Below are positions 46,118-56,919 of a DNA stretch of 64,000 bases, piece after piece. Numbering within the stretch: the first letter of the stretch is position 1; each line of letters begins with the position of its first letter. The translations under genes and the position numbers were made by a program. Location: contig JANTQA010000015.1 in the NCBI GenBank assembly GCA_027625915.1, positions 5,671,001 through 5,735,000 of the forward strand, read 5' to 3'. This stretch comes from Anaeramoeba flamelloides. Lineage: Eukaryota > Metamonada > Anaeramoebidae. The notes under the pieces were generated by a model. The model did no database searches. It was not told the origin of the DNA and saw only the letters and a list, made by a program, of their open reading frames with translations.

Positions 46118-47470
46118 ATGAATATTGAAGAAACAGAAAAAAGCTCAAGTGAAACAGTGCAAGTCATCTTTAAAACCAAGCTCCCACCCAAATACCAAGT
46201 ACCAGAAACACCCATTGATTTACCACTTAACCTAAGTAGGTTTGGGCTTTCTGAAATTATCACTCATTTACTTGGCTTGGAGGAAACAAAAATCTTTGAG
46301 TTTCTTTTACAAAATGAATTCTTACGGGCATCTTTGGGTGAAATGTTATTAAAACTGGAATTAACAGGAGAAAAGATCATTGAACTCGAATACACAAACT
46401 CTTTAAGTGCCCCCGAACCACTTGGGCAATATAACCATGACGATTGGGTTAGTTCTGTTCATTGTATCAAAAGAAAAATAAAGAACACAAAAAAATCAAA
46501 TTTATTTGTAACAGGGTGCTATGATTCTTTTGTTCGAATTTGGGATATCGCTGATCAAGCAACCCCAAAAATTGTAATCAAGGGCCATTCGAATGCTGTT
46601 AAGGTTGTTAAATGGGCCAAAAAGGATTGTAACGAATATGTGCTCAGTGGTGGTATGGATCAAAGGATCATTTTGTGGAAAATCGATCAAAATTTAAAAA
46701 TGTTTTCGCTTGTCAAAGAATTTCAAGGGCATGTGTCTCCAATAGAAAGCATCGCTGTTTCACCAAATGAAAAATATTTTTCAAGTAGTTCCTTCGATGG
46801 TTCTATTTTAATTTGGAATCTTGGTTCTGTAATTGAAAAAGAAAAAGAAAAAGAAAAAGAAAAAGAAAAAGAAGAAGACAAAAAAACGAAAAGAAAAAGA
46901 GTTCAAAATCAATTTGAAACAGAGTCTATACTTATCCCCCCACGTGGGCAACTTAAAGGTCACAAACAAAGAGTTACTTGCTTAAAATGGAGAGAGCAGG
47001 AATATATCTATACAAGTTCAACAGACCATTGTTTAAGAAAATTCGATATTGAAAAGGGTATTGCTGTTTGGGAACAACGCACACCAAATTCAATTCTTTC
47101 TTTTGAGTTAGGCGAAAATTCAAATAAAAATTACTTAATATCAGCCCATACAGACTCTGCAATCAGGATCTGGGACGAACGTGTCTCGTCCAATGAACAG
47201 GAAAACGATAGCTTGATCCGTTTATCTTCAATCAAGGCACATACGAGTTGGATTCCTTCAATTTCTTGGAGGCCAAAAAGCCAATACCATTTTGCTTCAT
47301 GTGGATATGATAACTCTGTAAAAATTTGGGATTTTAGATCACAAACTCCTTCAGCAATGATTACAAAAAACAAACACACCGATAAAGTTTTAATGGTTGA
47401 TTGGAATGACTCAAATACATTGTTATCAGCTTCTGCAGATAAAAAAGTTAAAATTAATAAAATTATTTAA
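46118..47470 (+). CDS. WDR12: WDR12/Ytm1 ribosome biogenesis protein
   Basis: Nucleolar subunit of the PeBoW complex (Pes1-Bop1-WDR12; yeast Nop7-Erb1-Ytm1), needed for 60S maturation; its N-terminal domain is removed from pre-ribosomes by the Mdn1/Rea1 ATPase. It has 450 residues, a normal length, in a single exon. The NLE domain (about residues 13-100) ends EKIIELEYTNSLSAPEPLGQ, then HDDWVSSVHC starts the propeller. Seven WD-type blades follow, with GCYDSFVRIWDI, GGMDQRIILWKI, SSSFDGSILIWNL, SSTDHCLRKFDI, AHTDSAIRIWDE, GYDNSVKIWDFR and SASADKKVKINKI. A Glu/Lys repeat (about residues 240-261) coded by GAAAAA units sits in the loop after the third blade, a variable loop in this family. The ATG follows an in-frame stop and fits the family start. 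Confidence 0.95.
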   Translation: MNIEETEKSSSETVQVIFKTKLPPKYQVPETPIDLPLNLSRFGLSEIITHLLGLEETKIFEFLLQNEFLRASLGEMLLKLELTGEKIIELEYTNSLSAPEPLGQYNHDDWVSSVHCIKRKIKNTKKSNLFVTGCYDSFVRIWDIADQATPKIVIKGHSNAVKVVKWAKKDCNEYVLSGGMDQRIILWKIDQNLKMFSLVKEFQGHVSPIESIAVSPNEKYFSSSSFDGSILIWNLGSVIEKEKEKEKEKEKEEDKKTKRKRVQNQFETESILIPPRGQLKGHKQRVTCLKWREQEYIYTSSTDHCLRKFDIEKGIAVWEQRTPNSILSFELGENSNKNYLISAHTDSAIRIWDERVSSNEQENDSLIRLSSIKAHTSWIPSISWRPKSQYHFASCGYDNSVKIWDFRSQTPSAMITKNKHTDKVLMVDWNDSNTLLSASADKKVKINKII

Positions 47471-48052
47471 TTTCTTTTTTGAAACTTTAAAACCTACAGA
47501 CTTATCTTTTGATCCATTTCTTTATTTTATTTTTTTTTTAGAATCATTTTTTAAATTTTTATAGATTATGATGGTTTTAGTAATTTTTTATACATTTATT
47601 TTGATTTTTATTTTTAATGACAAAATAAAATTTTATTCTTATAATTGAAGATTAAATCGATATTTTGTTTTTAGAACATTTTAAATTATTCTATTATTAT
47701 ATTATATTATTATTATTATTTTTAACACAATAAATAATGAATAAGAAATATCAAAATGTAAATCAATTATGAAATTAAAATAATAAAATTTTTCAATTTA
47801 TCATACCAAGATAAAAGAAAAATTATCTTGATCTAGTAAAATAATTTTGGTTTTAGTCTTTTTTAAAAAATGATAAAAATAAAAGTCGAAAAATATGCAC
47901 TTTTTTTAAAAATTGATTTAATTATTTAAGGGTAAAGTTGTAACAACTTCTTTTTTTCTAAATTTTAATGTTTGGAATTTTATTAAAAACTCAAAAATAA
48001 ATTTATTTTTCACTATGACAATAAAGGTAATGAATCTATTTTTTTTTTAATA

Positions 48053-48248
48053 CAGTCAGTTCCACTTTTAAGACACTAAGTTTGAAAAAAATTTAAGGAG
48101 CAAAAAATTCTCAAATTAAAGAACATTTTTTGGAATTTTTTTTTTCACAAATTATTTTACTAGAATTTGAATTGTGTGCTTTAATTTTAATTTTTTTTTG
48201 TGCATTAAATTCTTTCCAAAGCATGTGTCTTAAAAGTGGAACTGGTTG
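48053..48248. mobile_element. Family 4 MITE, copy 2 (196 bp, TA-flanked)
   Basis: The terminal repeats contain a perfect CAGTTCCACTTTTAAGACAC and its complement, with TA on both flanks. The interior matches 25757-25950. The ends resemble Tc1-like transposon termini in starting TACAG and having an inner AAGACAC-like block. Non-coding. Confidence 0.85.
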
Positions 48249-49054
48249 TAATATCAAAAATATTTATTATTTTTTTCACAAGTGGGGCGATGAGTTTTTA
48301 ATTCATCTAATTTACCCTTATTTTAAAATTATCTTAAAAAATTTTTAATAAAGATCCACAAATAAGTTTATTTTCATGAGTATAATAAAAATGATGCATT
48401 TAATTTTTGAATAATATGAAATATTATTATTATTTAATATATTAGAATATTATATTTATTTTCATCTAGATTTTGCGATTATTTTAATAATTGGGTAATT
48501 CCCTAGAAAATGTTACAGATCTTCAATGATTTATAAAATTATTTATTTTTTAAATATTAATCCAATTTTTATAAGTTATTTTTATTCATAACAGAGATTT
48601 TCTATTAAAATAGGATCTAAAAGTTCAAGTTCTGTACTCGAAGTTAATTCCTTCAATTTTAAGGAAGTTTTGGCATTAATATTTCCAAAATTTAATAGAA
48701 TTGGCTCAAATCTGTGGTTTTGCTCTAATATTTTGAATTCTGGAAAATCAGAGTTAGGTTTTTCCAAGAATTTTAAAGAATGGGTAAAATTATTGAATTT
48801 TTATAAATTATCATATAATATTGTAGTTTATTACACTTTACTTTTTATAGTACATGAATTTTTATTTATATTATTATTATATTTAATAAATTTTTACATA
48901 TTCTTGACCTTCCCACCAAAAACTATTGATAATTAAATTTTCTCTAAATTGATTTAGGTTAATATCCTATAATTTTAACTTTTCAATTTTCCAATTAATC
49001 TTTTTGTTGTCTTTTTTTTTTTTTGGAAATTTTTTATTTTTTATTTTTTTTTTC

Positions 49055-49420
49055 CATTAAAGAGTGGGTACTAAAAGTCCACCTGTTTGCCCGAATCCCT
49101 AATTTGAATTAGAGATATTGTTGAACCAAGTGAGAGCTGGTCATTTCTCCCAAAAATCGGATCCACTCCATAAATTGAGAGGGATTTTGTTCCAATTCCG
49201 TTCAGTTTTATAATAGTCAAAAAGATTCAATTCGGACAAACGATTTCCTCAAAGAATTAGTGGTTCTAAGAAGCATAAGCCCGATTTTTAATTAAAATTA
49301 CACCGTGGTGGCTATTTGAGAAAATGGTAAACAATAAGAAATAATGGTTAAGGGAATAGAACCCCGGCCTTTAGATTGTACACTGGATTGTGTTGCCACT
49401 GGCCCATACCGTTTCTCTTA
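49055..49420 (-). mobile_element. Candidate tRNA-derived SINE
   Basis: On the reverse strand an A box TGGGCCAGTGGC (49406-49395) is followed, about 30 bases on, by a B box GGTTCTATTCC (49363-49353), the spacing of an RNA polymerase III promoter in a tRNA. A partial acceptor-stem and T-stem pairing can be drawn, but the anticodon arm does not fold, so it is not a working tRNA. The next 280 bases are noticeably less AT-rich than the region and non-coding, as expected for a SINE body. Only one copy is in the window, so the family is not proven. Confidence 0.5.
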
Positions 49421-49559
49421 AATTTTTTATTTTTTAATATTTGATTTAAAAATCCCAAATTTCTGATTTCTTTGCGTTTATCTTCTTTTATAAATTATAA
49501 TTTGGACTTGATTTTTTTCGTAATTTTCATTAAAATTATCATCGGGGGATGTGTATAAA

Positions 49560-50100
49560 TTTTTATAAAACATGTTTTTTTTTATCTATCCAAACATACA
49601 TTGAGTAAAAATCTTTCCAAGTTGGATTATATATTTCAAGTCCATGAAAAAAATTGGCTAAAACAGATTGATTAGAACATTTTACATTTGAACACATTAT
49701 TTAGGTTTTACTAATTATAATTTTTTTTAATTTTTTCTAATATTATCATTTACTTTTATAAAGTTTTTTTATAAAGTTTTATAGTTTTCTAACCGTAATC
49801 CTAAATATTTTATTTACAATAATTGATTTGGTTTTGAAGTTTTATAAATAATTGGGTTGATTTCAGATTCTTTGATAATTTTATAAATTATTATTATTTT
49901 ATTGTTAATTATTAATATCGTACCTTCCATTATTTAAAAAGAAACCCTCTGTAAAAAATATAAGGTTTCAGAATATGGAGTGATTTATAATTATAAAATA
50001 AACAAATAATCTTTTTTCCTATTTTGAAGTACCATAATCGTAAATGAACAATTTTAAAAGACAAGAATTTTATTATTATAATTTTTTATTGTTTGAATAT
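49560..50100 (-). mobile_element. Decayed LINE fragment (RT thumb region)
   Basis: The reverse strand reads IKYLGLRLENYKTL (the KYLG motif just after the RT active site in LINEs) and later LANFFHGLEIYNPTWKDFYS, which matches the LINE motif YGxExW followed by the next helix. Frames are broken. It could be the downstream half of an element like the one at 44100-44700. Confidence 0.6.
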
Positions 50101-50889
50101 AATTAATTTCTTCTTTACCAATCTATAAAAAAATTATCAAATAAAAAAAAATCATTAAATCAATTTTAATTGTTAGAGGACCATAAACGTTCTCATCCTA
50201 AAATATTTTATAATTTAGTTTTTTAGTTCATTTAAAAAAAAAAAAAAAACTAAAAATTAGACAGTTTATTTAAATTATAATAGAATCATAACATCAAATA
50301 AAAATAAAAATTATATAGTGATCAATATTCCCCAATTTGAGATTTAATTATAAATCTATAGTAAAATTGAATTTTTTTGATTTTTTGTTGTTCTAATTGT
50401 TTAGTTGGTGTAAAATTGGTTTTAAGGGTTTAAAGATCGGTATTATTTCAGTATGAATAATTTCAATTCCAGATATCCTTCTTGGACAGTGAAAAATAGT
50501 CAAAAAATATTTCAAAAATTTTCCTTTTCTTGGTCACCTTACATCAAAATTGATTGGACTATTTTTTTCCAAATAGGAACTTAGTAAATTTTCTCTACTG
50601 AATAGAAAAGTAAGAAAAAAAAATCATTTTCTCATCTCTAAAGGTTATTGATCTGTGAGTTAACCTGAATTCGATTTCTGAAATTAAATTTTACAAACGA
50701 AGATCATTAGTTTTCCAAAATGTTAGTTTGTCATTTTTGTTATTCTTCCATTTGTTATTTGTTGTATTCAATATTTGACCAACCCGACAACGGAGCAATT
50801 TAACAGTTGAAATACAAAACTTTCTTTCGGTCAAGGTTAAACCTCTCTACCAATAAAAAAAAACTACAACAAATTTTTTTCTTCTTGTC

Positions 50890-52014
50890 ATGCTTTTGAA
50901 TCGAACACAAAATAATGACTTAGCCCTATTAGACCAAAACGAGCTTGAACTCGAGAACAATGCAGACGAAGAACCAAATTTACCAAGGGCTCACCAAGAC
51001 GAAGAAAACAACGTTTTGGGTAATAATAATCAACAAGAAAACCGAAATTTCCCTGCTTTTAAACAAATTGCAAAGGGAAAGATCAGGATCCTTTTAAAAA
51101 ACTCCGGCAAGCAAAGCCTACTTCTCATTTTTCTCTTTCTCGTCTTCTTCATTCTGCAATTCAGGTTAATAGTCACGATCGTACTTTTTGAAATCGTTGT
51201 TCGTCTTAACAATATTTCTCTGAAGAAATCTTGTAAAGAGATCCTTGCTCTCGTTCATAAAAAAGAACATTTCCGAAACCAACAAAATTCAATAACAAAA
51301 GCAAAAACAAAAATATTTCTTCTTCTTGGCGTGAACACTTTCCTGTTGTTTGTTTTCCTTTTGCCATACTTGGTGTCACACTTTGGTTTCTCGTTGCCAC
51401 AGATCATTTTAAACTTTCCAATCGAGTTTAAATCTTCAGACAAATTTCTTGATATTGTTTATTTTGCATATTTCGTTGAGAGGCTATTGGTACATCTCAA
51501 CCAAAATGTAAATGCTTTGGTATTGGGCTTATTACCAAAACTAATACTCGAGAATACTTTAAAATTAAGATCTTTAATAGCGACAGCAAGCCAAACGTTT
51601 AAATATTTTCGTTCTGTTTTCTCATTTTTGATCTGGTTTTCATATTTTTCTGATGAAAAGAGACATGGGCAAATCACATGGACAATAAAAATGTCTTACC
51701 TTATTCTAAAATTAGCCTTTTCCTGTTTCACATTGCACTCCACGTTTAAACAATGGAAAAATTTGTTGCAAAATAACGTCTTTGTGGGTTCAAGAGTGCA
51801 AAATGGCAATAATCCCAACGTGGTTTGTTCAATTTGCGAAGAGCAAGCGAAAACCCCCGTTTATATAAATTGTAACCATTCTTTTTGCCATGAATGCATT
51901 TATCTAGTGTCAGAATCAAACCGTACCTGCCCTTTGTGCCAATCACCAATTTACCCAATTAAAAAAATCAAGTCTTTAAATGGTACTGTCACTTTATTCT
52001 TTTCAACTTTTTAA
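50890..52014 (+). CDS. RNFT-like transmembrane RING E3 ubiquitin ligase
   Basis: 374 residues in one exon. An acidic/Asn-rich cytosolic N-terminus (1-55) is followed by several hydrophobic segments, clearest at about 76-104, 142-163 and 207-220, with weaker ones near 186-200, 243-252 and 269-282. A C-terminal RING follows: C313, C316, C328, H330, C333, C336, C347, C350 (C3HC4, VCSICEEQAKTPVYINCNHS region). The protein ends NGTVTLFFSTF shortly after the RING. This arrangement and the ending match RNFT1/RNFT2 (RING finger and transmembrane proteins), ER-membrane E3 ligases linked to ER-associated degradation. The start ATG is preceded by a pyrimidine-rich leader. Substrate unknown. Another membrane RING family is possible, but the short post-RING tail favours RNFT. 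Confidence 0.85.
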   Translation: MLLNRTQNNDLALLDQNELELENNADEEPNLPRAHQDEENNVLGNNNQQENRNFPAFKQIAKGKIRILLKNSGKQSLLLIFLFLVFFILQFRLIVTIVLFEIVVRLNNISLKKSCKEILALVHKKEHFRNQQNSITKAKTKIFLLLGVNTFLLFVFLLPYLVSHFGFSLPQIILNFPIEFKSSDKFLDIVYFAYFVERLLVHLNQNVNALVLGLLPKLILENTLKLRSLIATASQTFKYFRSVFSFLIWFSYFSDEKRHGQITWTIKMSYLILKLAFSCFTLHSTFKQWKNLLQNNVFVGSRVQNGNNPNVVCSICEEQAKTPVYINCNHSFCHECIYLVSESNRTCPLCQSPIYPIKKIKSLNGTVTLFFSTF

Positions 52015-52452
52015 TTGACCACGGGTTTCAAATATTCTCTAAAATCTATTACTTGGAAAATTTTCAGAGCTTCTTGTGTTTTTAATAATTTATTTACATT
52101 TTTATTTTTATTTTTATTTTTTTTTTTATTTTCAATAAAAAAGATTTTATTTTTTATAAGCGATTTGATTCTGTTTGTATTAAAATTTGCTGTTTTCTAT
52201 ATTTTACCCCCCATCTTTTCTTTTCATTTTAGAAACTATAATTAATTCTATAATAATTGTTCCTCGATTTCATAAAAATTCACTAATGATTATTTTATCT
52301 TTGAATTTTTTTGAAGAAATAATTTTACCATAAATCACAAAACATATAATCCTCTTTAATTAATTTAATGATTGGAAATTTTTTGTGAAATAATTTTTAT
52401 CTATTAACCATAATTTGATAGATCTGTAGAAAGGGTTTATATTTCAAATATA

Positions 52453-52832
52453 AAAAGGATTTCCAAAAAAGTGTGGGTGAATTTTTTTTATCATTTCATA
52501 GAAATTGCTCTTTATTGGCCATTCTATTTAGATGCCAGTAATAGTAAATAAAGTGAAATCTTAATAAAAATTTGAATCAAAACCCATTGTCTTTATTTGA
52601 AAATCAATTCAGCAAAATATTTTCCAGAAAATAAAAAAAAAAAATCCACTTTTTGAGGGGAAAACCAAGATAAGATAATTTTCAATTTTTAAAAAAAAGT
52701 GTCAAGTATCTAACAAGGAGTGCAAATGATTGTTTTAACAATAAAATCAAGATTATAAGTTTTTACATTCAGTTGGAAATTATGCCGAGATTAACACCCT
52801 CGAAAAAAATTATAACGATTAAAATGAAATTA
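52453..52832 (+). mobile_element. MITE family 2, copy D (truncated)
   Basis: Begins AGGATTTCCAAAAAAGT-like after TA and follows the family 2 interior (CACTTTTTGAGGGGAAAAC and CAAATGATTGTTTTAACAAT) for 380 bp, then stops exactly at the TIR of the next element. It is more diverged than copies A-C. Confidence 0.6.
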
Positions 52833-54190
52833 AGGGAGTAGCCACGGTAAAGGAAAATTTTTCACTTTTTTACAATTCCGAAATGGATCAGAAAATAACA
52901 TTAATTACTTTGGTATTAACTCATTGATTTTTATTATTTAAAGTACTTCATTCATTAGATTTTTTAAAGTTTTTTTTCAAAGTCTCCAAGAAATTACCAC
53001 AATAGAATGTTGAGTTGAATTGCTTAAAATATTGTTTGGAATGTTGAATAACTTATCTTTTATCCTTATCTCAACATTCTATTGTGATATATACTTTTTT
53101 TCATTTTTTTCATTTTATATTTTTTCATTATTTTTGAATTTTTGAAATTATGACAACAAAAACAATTAGAAAGATTTTTTATCAATGGCATTTTGGATTA
53201 ATGGATTTTGTTTAAAAAGAAAAACCACCTTACAATCTAGAGAATCACAAAAGGAAATATGAATGGTACTTAAATAGCTAGAAGGATTTCAATAAATAAT
53301 AATTATCCCAAAATTTTACTTGTTAATATTTTAAACAGGTAGATTTGGTGGAATTGGAGGAGTGAATAGGAATATATTTTATCAAATTTTAAACAATAAA
53401 ATAGCTATAAATTTTTATTCTCAGAATCTAAAATTATCTTCTCCCAAAAAAAAACTAAACCCTATTCCAAAAATTTGTACACATCAGAAAATCAAAAATA
53501 GGCAAACAAAAACTTAATTTATAATATTTTTTCAAAACTAATATAAAATCATAAATTGAGTAACATAATATTAATGTTTTTATAAATAATCATTTCCATC
53601 CAAATCAAAGAAAACAATATAAAACAAAAAAAAAAAAATATGTGTGTCCAAAATAATGAAACGAGCGAAACAAACAAAATATATTGATATTTTTGTTAAA
53701 ATTACACCAACAATTGTTAATCGATCAAATGATAAGATACAATGGATCAATTGTTTGTGATTTTTCAATTTAAGAAACTCAACACTAACCTTCTATCAAC
53801 CATTGGAAAAATAATTCCAGATCAAACAAAACAGATTATATTACTCGAAAAAAGAAAATGAAAATAAAAACAAAAAATAGAAAAAATGAAATAGTTTGTT
53901 AAATCAAATAATTTCTAAATTGAATGTGAAGTCTGGTATTGATATTCTTTCAACTGTTGAAACTCTGCCCAAATTTTTAGAATTAAGTTTACTTTAATAA
54001 AAAAAAAAAAAAACTATTTTATCAATATATTCTATCTTTTTTTTATTGTTTAACATTACTAAAAAAAAATAACAAATAATTTTTTTAAAAAATTTTTTAG
54101 AGAATCTAAGATCACACACCACTAAAATAAAATACTCTTATCTCGTCTCTCTCAATTTTTTTATCATGCCTTATGGTGTAGCTACTCCCT
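52833..54190. mobile_element. TA-flanked TIR element of 1358 bp
   Basis: The left end AGGGAGTAGCCAC and the right end, in complement AGGGAGTAGCTAC, are each preceded by TA. Inside is a strong hairpin: CAATAGAATGTTGAG near 53000 and its complement CTCAACATTCTATTG near 53075. Its length would suit a mariner-type transposon, but no transposase frame is recognisable, so it is non-autonomous or decayed. Confidence 0.6.
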
Positions 54191-54595
54191 TAAATTTTAA
54201 ATTGTTCAACAACAAATCAAAATACAGGTATTTGAAAGATCAACAGGAAAAAATTCTCATTTCATTTTCCGATTACCTTTTGCAAATCGAGTTTTGATAA
54301 AATGGCAAACTACTATTTTTGAGAACTCAATTTAGTGACAGATTGAAAAAACTGAAACCTAAGTGAAATTTTTTTCCCATTTACAAATCAAATACTCGTA
54401 GCAAATTTCCACCAAAAAATTTGGGAAGGAATAAAAGTTACAAAATAACAAACAATAAGTGCGAAGAACAATGAAATGCTTTTGAAATATAACCCCTCTT
54501 TTTGTTTTGAAAAACTTTTACTTTTTTTTTTATTTTTTCTTACTTTCTTCGAATTTGGTTTTCTATCAAAAGTCTCGAATTGGTTTGGTTTGTGA

Positions 54596-56281
54596 ATGAA
54601 CCTTTTTACAAAAGCTGTTTTCTTTTTTGTCGTCTTACAGTTTATTGTTTGTACCTTTTTCAACGAAAAATTTTTGGATCATCAATTTAATCTAAAAAAT
54701 AATGGGGAAGATGATTTGATTGAAGGTTTAGATCATAATGCCCTTGGCTTGTTGGTGAATGAAAGTTTAAGTGGAGAAGGTGTTGTTACAAAGTTTGTTG
54801 GGTATGGAATTGCACACCATTATGAAACAGACGACAATCTCCTGGTGCAGCATTGCTACAATTACTTTGTTGTCCAAAATTCTAGTGACGATTCTCTTTT
54901 CCAGGACGAAAATGGTCTTTGGGGTACCGCTCAGGTAGTTGGTGTCAAAAATGGCGAGTGTATCATTGGGATTGCTTATCATTCCAAATTTGTTGTTCGG
55001 AAAGTACGTGACTATTCGTTGTTTGTCGATGAAGAATTAATCGCACAAGCGATTTGGGACAATAGCACATTTGATCGGAGCGACACAAGTATCACGCATT
55101 TGGATTTGCTAATCAGCAATGAAGATAGCTTTGGGCATTATGCACAGCCTCCAAAACTAATTGAAGAGGCAATTAACAATGCAACGCTGTTTGGAAGGAA
55201 TGGAAGAGGCACAATCTTTGCCTCGTCTCGTAAAAATGACGAGTTTGCAAATCTTTCCCCCTATTGCAAAATCCGGCAAGTCATTATTGTTGTGCCTCTT
55301 TCCGGTGCTGGGTTTTCCTTAAACACACACACACCACATCTAGTAAATGTTCTTTTAGCAGGCATTGTAGGAGATACAATGCACCCGTTATATACCGCAA
55401 CCTTATCCTTTGAAAATAGCTCGCAAATCTGCGGATGGAAGGATCAAAGTACTCATGCGTCGTATAATATTGTTGGTCTTGTGGCTCTTGCTTTAGAGGC
55501 AAACCCAGATTTAAATTGGCTTGATGTTCAATATTTGCTTGTCAAATCAGCCAGATATGATAAATTGAAAAAGTACCCCTATATCGTAAATGGGAAAAAC
55601 TTAAAATGGTCGCCTTATTATGGCTTTGGCGTTCCCGATGGTCAACTTTTGGTTTCCTTTGGCAAAAACTTCGAATCATTTTCAAAAGAAGAGAGCGTCA
55701 CTTTGGAAAAGACTTTTGATGGCAAACAAATCCATTACAATCGCGCAACAGAGTTTTGCTTTAATGTTACAAATTCCCTGTTAACTGTTTTCCAAGCACA
55801 AATCGAAATATCACTAACAGACGCCGCAATTGGCTTTGTTGAAATTGTACTCAAAAGCCCTTACCAAACGGAAGTTTCCTTAACTTCTCCTAACCATGAC
55901 AGGACCCATACCTTTGACAATTACCCCTTTACAACACGTATATTTTTTGGTGAACGTTCAGACGGGCTCTGGAAAGTCCAAATTACTAATTTTGTGGAAG
56001 CCTTTACTCCATTGCTAACAAATTTAAAACTCTCCTTGTTTGGTGTTTCCTCTTTTGAAGACCCAGACCCCGCGCCCTTGCCACCAGACCCAACACCTAC
56101 ACCATCCCTGTCCCCCTCGCCCTCGCCCTCATTGGCACCTTCCTCTGCCCCAACTTTGTCGCCATCTCCTATTATTGCAAATGAGACCATCATAATTAGA
56201 TTTTCATCTTCTAATGTTGTGCAGAAGAATGCAATATATCTCCTTTCTTTTTTTATTTTAATGTCACTTTTTCTTCTTTAA
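54596..56281 (+). CDS. Kexin/furin-like pseudoprotease with P domain, likely GPI-anchored
   Basis: 561 residues, one exon. A signal peptide (about 1-21) leads straight into NEKFLDHQFNLKN, which matches the first strand of the furin catalytic domain (DPxFxxQWxL), so the inhibitory prodomain is missing. The S8 fold is traceable: GEGVVTKFVGYGIAH, GIAYHSKFVVRKVRD, IEEAINNATLFGRNGRG, LVALALEANPDLNWLDVQYL and YYGFGVPDGQ. Catalytic positions are replaced: Asp by G69, His by W109 (WGT for HGT), oxyanion Asn by R212, Ser by T286 (QSTHAS for GTSAS). A well-kept P domain (about 375-485) has FVEIVLKSPYQTEVSLTSPN and FFGERSDGLWKVQITN. A Pro/Ser stalk (490-526) and a C-terminal hydrophobic tail with no cytosolic end, after SSSN, suggest a GPI anchor. 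It probably acts as a secreted or surface binding protein rather than an enzyme; that role is inference. The frame is intact, arguing against a pseudogene. Confidence 0.85.
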   Translation: MNLFTKAVFFFVVLQFIVCTFFNEKFLDHQFNLKNNGEDDLIEGLDHNALGLLVNESLSGEGVVTKFVGYGIAHHYETDDNLLVQHCYNYFVVQNSSDDSLFQDENGLWGTAQVVGVKNGECIIGIAYHSKFVVRKVRDYSLFVDEELIAQAIWDNSTFDRSDTSITHLDLLISNEDSFGHYAQPPKLIEEAINNATLFGRNGRGTIFASSRKNDEFANLSPYCKIRQVIIVVPLSGAGFSLNTHTPHLVNVLLAGIVGDTMHPLYTATLSFENSSQICGWKDQSTHASYNIVGLVALALEANPDLNWLDVQYLLVKSARYDKLKKYPYIVNGKNLKWSPYYGFGVPDGQLLVSFGKNFESFSKEESVTLEKTFDGKQIHYNRATEFCFNVTNSLLTVFQAQIEISLTDAAIGFVEIVLKSPYQTEVSLTSPNHDRTHTFDNYPFTTRIFFGERSDGLWKVQITNFVEAFTPLLTNLKLSLFGVSSFEDPDPAPLPPDPTPTPSLSPSPSPSLAPSSAPTLSPSPIIANETIIIRFSSSNVVQKNAIYLLSFFILMSLFLL

Positions 56282-56919
56282 TTTTTTTTAATCAATTTTA
56301 TTTTTGGTTTTGAATTCTATTTTTGAAAAAAAATTATTTTGATGTGTTTTTTTTTGTTTTATTTTTATACAACTTTTAAATTTTTTTAATTTACTAGAGA
56401 TCCTTAATTTTTTAATACTTAATTTTTAACTATATTTTGTTTTATTTAAAAAAATATATCAAAGATTTTTTGAGTAGAACTGAAATATTTGAGAATAAAT
56501 GAGTTAAAATTCACAAAAAAAAAAAAAACTAAAATGAAAAATCAATTAAATTCTGTGATTTTGATCACTTTGGGCACCTTAATATTTATTTTATCATATT
56601 AAATATCTTAAAAATGTCTAGAGTATATGTAAACCCCAATTTACAATTGTTTACACAGTAAAATTCAATTTTTCAAAAAAAAAAAAATCTTATATAATTA
56701 ATTCAAGAAGAAATACTAAATCAGATTCAGAAACTTAATTGAAATTTTAACTGTTATTTATAAATTAGAATATCTACAAAAATAAAAAATGAATGTGTCC
56801 AAATCCGAATAAAAAAAAAGTTTTTCAAAAGATTTTGGAGTTAACAAAACAAAAAATAGAGTGTGGATTTATTGTTCTAAGTTGAATGAAAAAAAAAAAA
56901 AAAAAATTAATCTGATATA

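Larger units (their letters stand above)
47471..50889. other. Intergenic region, WDR12 to RING E3
   Basis: Holds a 196 bp family 4 MITE (48053-48248), a candidate SINE (49055-49420) and a LINE fragment (49560-50100). The stretch 48580-48940 has open frames on both strands, one coding ILEQNHRFEPILLNFG on the reverse strand; it may be LINE debris, but I could not assign it. From 50100 to 50889 I see nothing but AT-rich DNA and the presumed promoter. Confidence 0.55.
52015..54595. other. Intergenic region, RING E3 to kexin-like gene
   Basis: Carries a truncated family 2 MITE (52453-52832) interrupted or bounded by a 1358 bp TIR element (52833-54190). The 3' flank of the RING gene and the 400 bp before the next gene are AT-rich without other features. 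A 91-codon reverse frame at 54388-54663 overlaps the next gene start and is a shadow. Confidence 0.6.

Noticed and set aside
49350-49420. Functional tRNA gene
   Set aside because: A and B boxes are present, but the anticodon arm does not pair and the acceptor stem has mismatches; a SINE head is the better reading.
53580-53768. Possible transposase remnant in the 1358 bp TIR element
   Set aside because: The 62-codon frame shows no DDE/D motif or helix-turn-helix.
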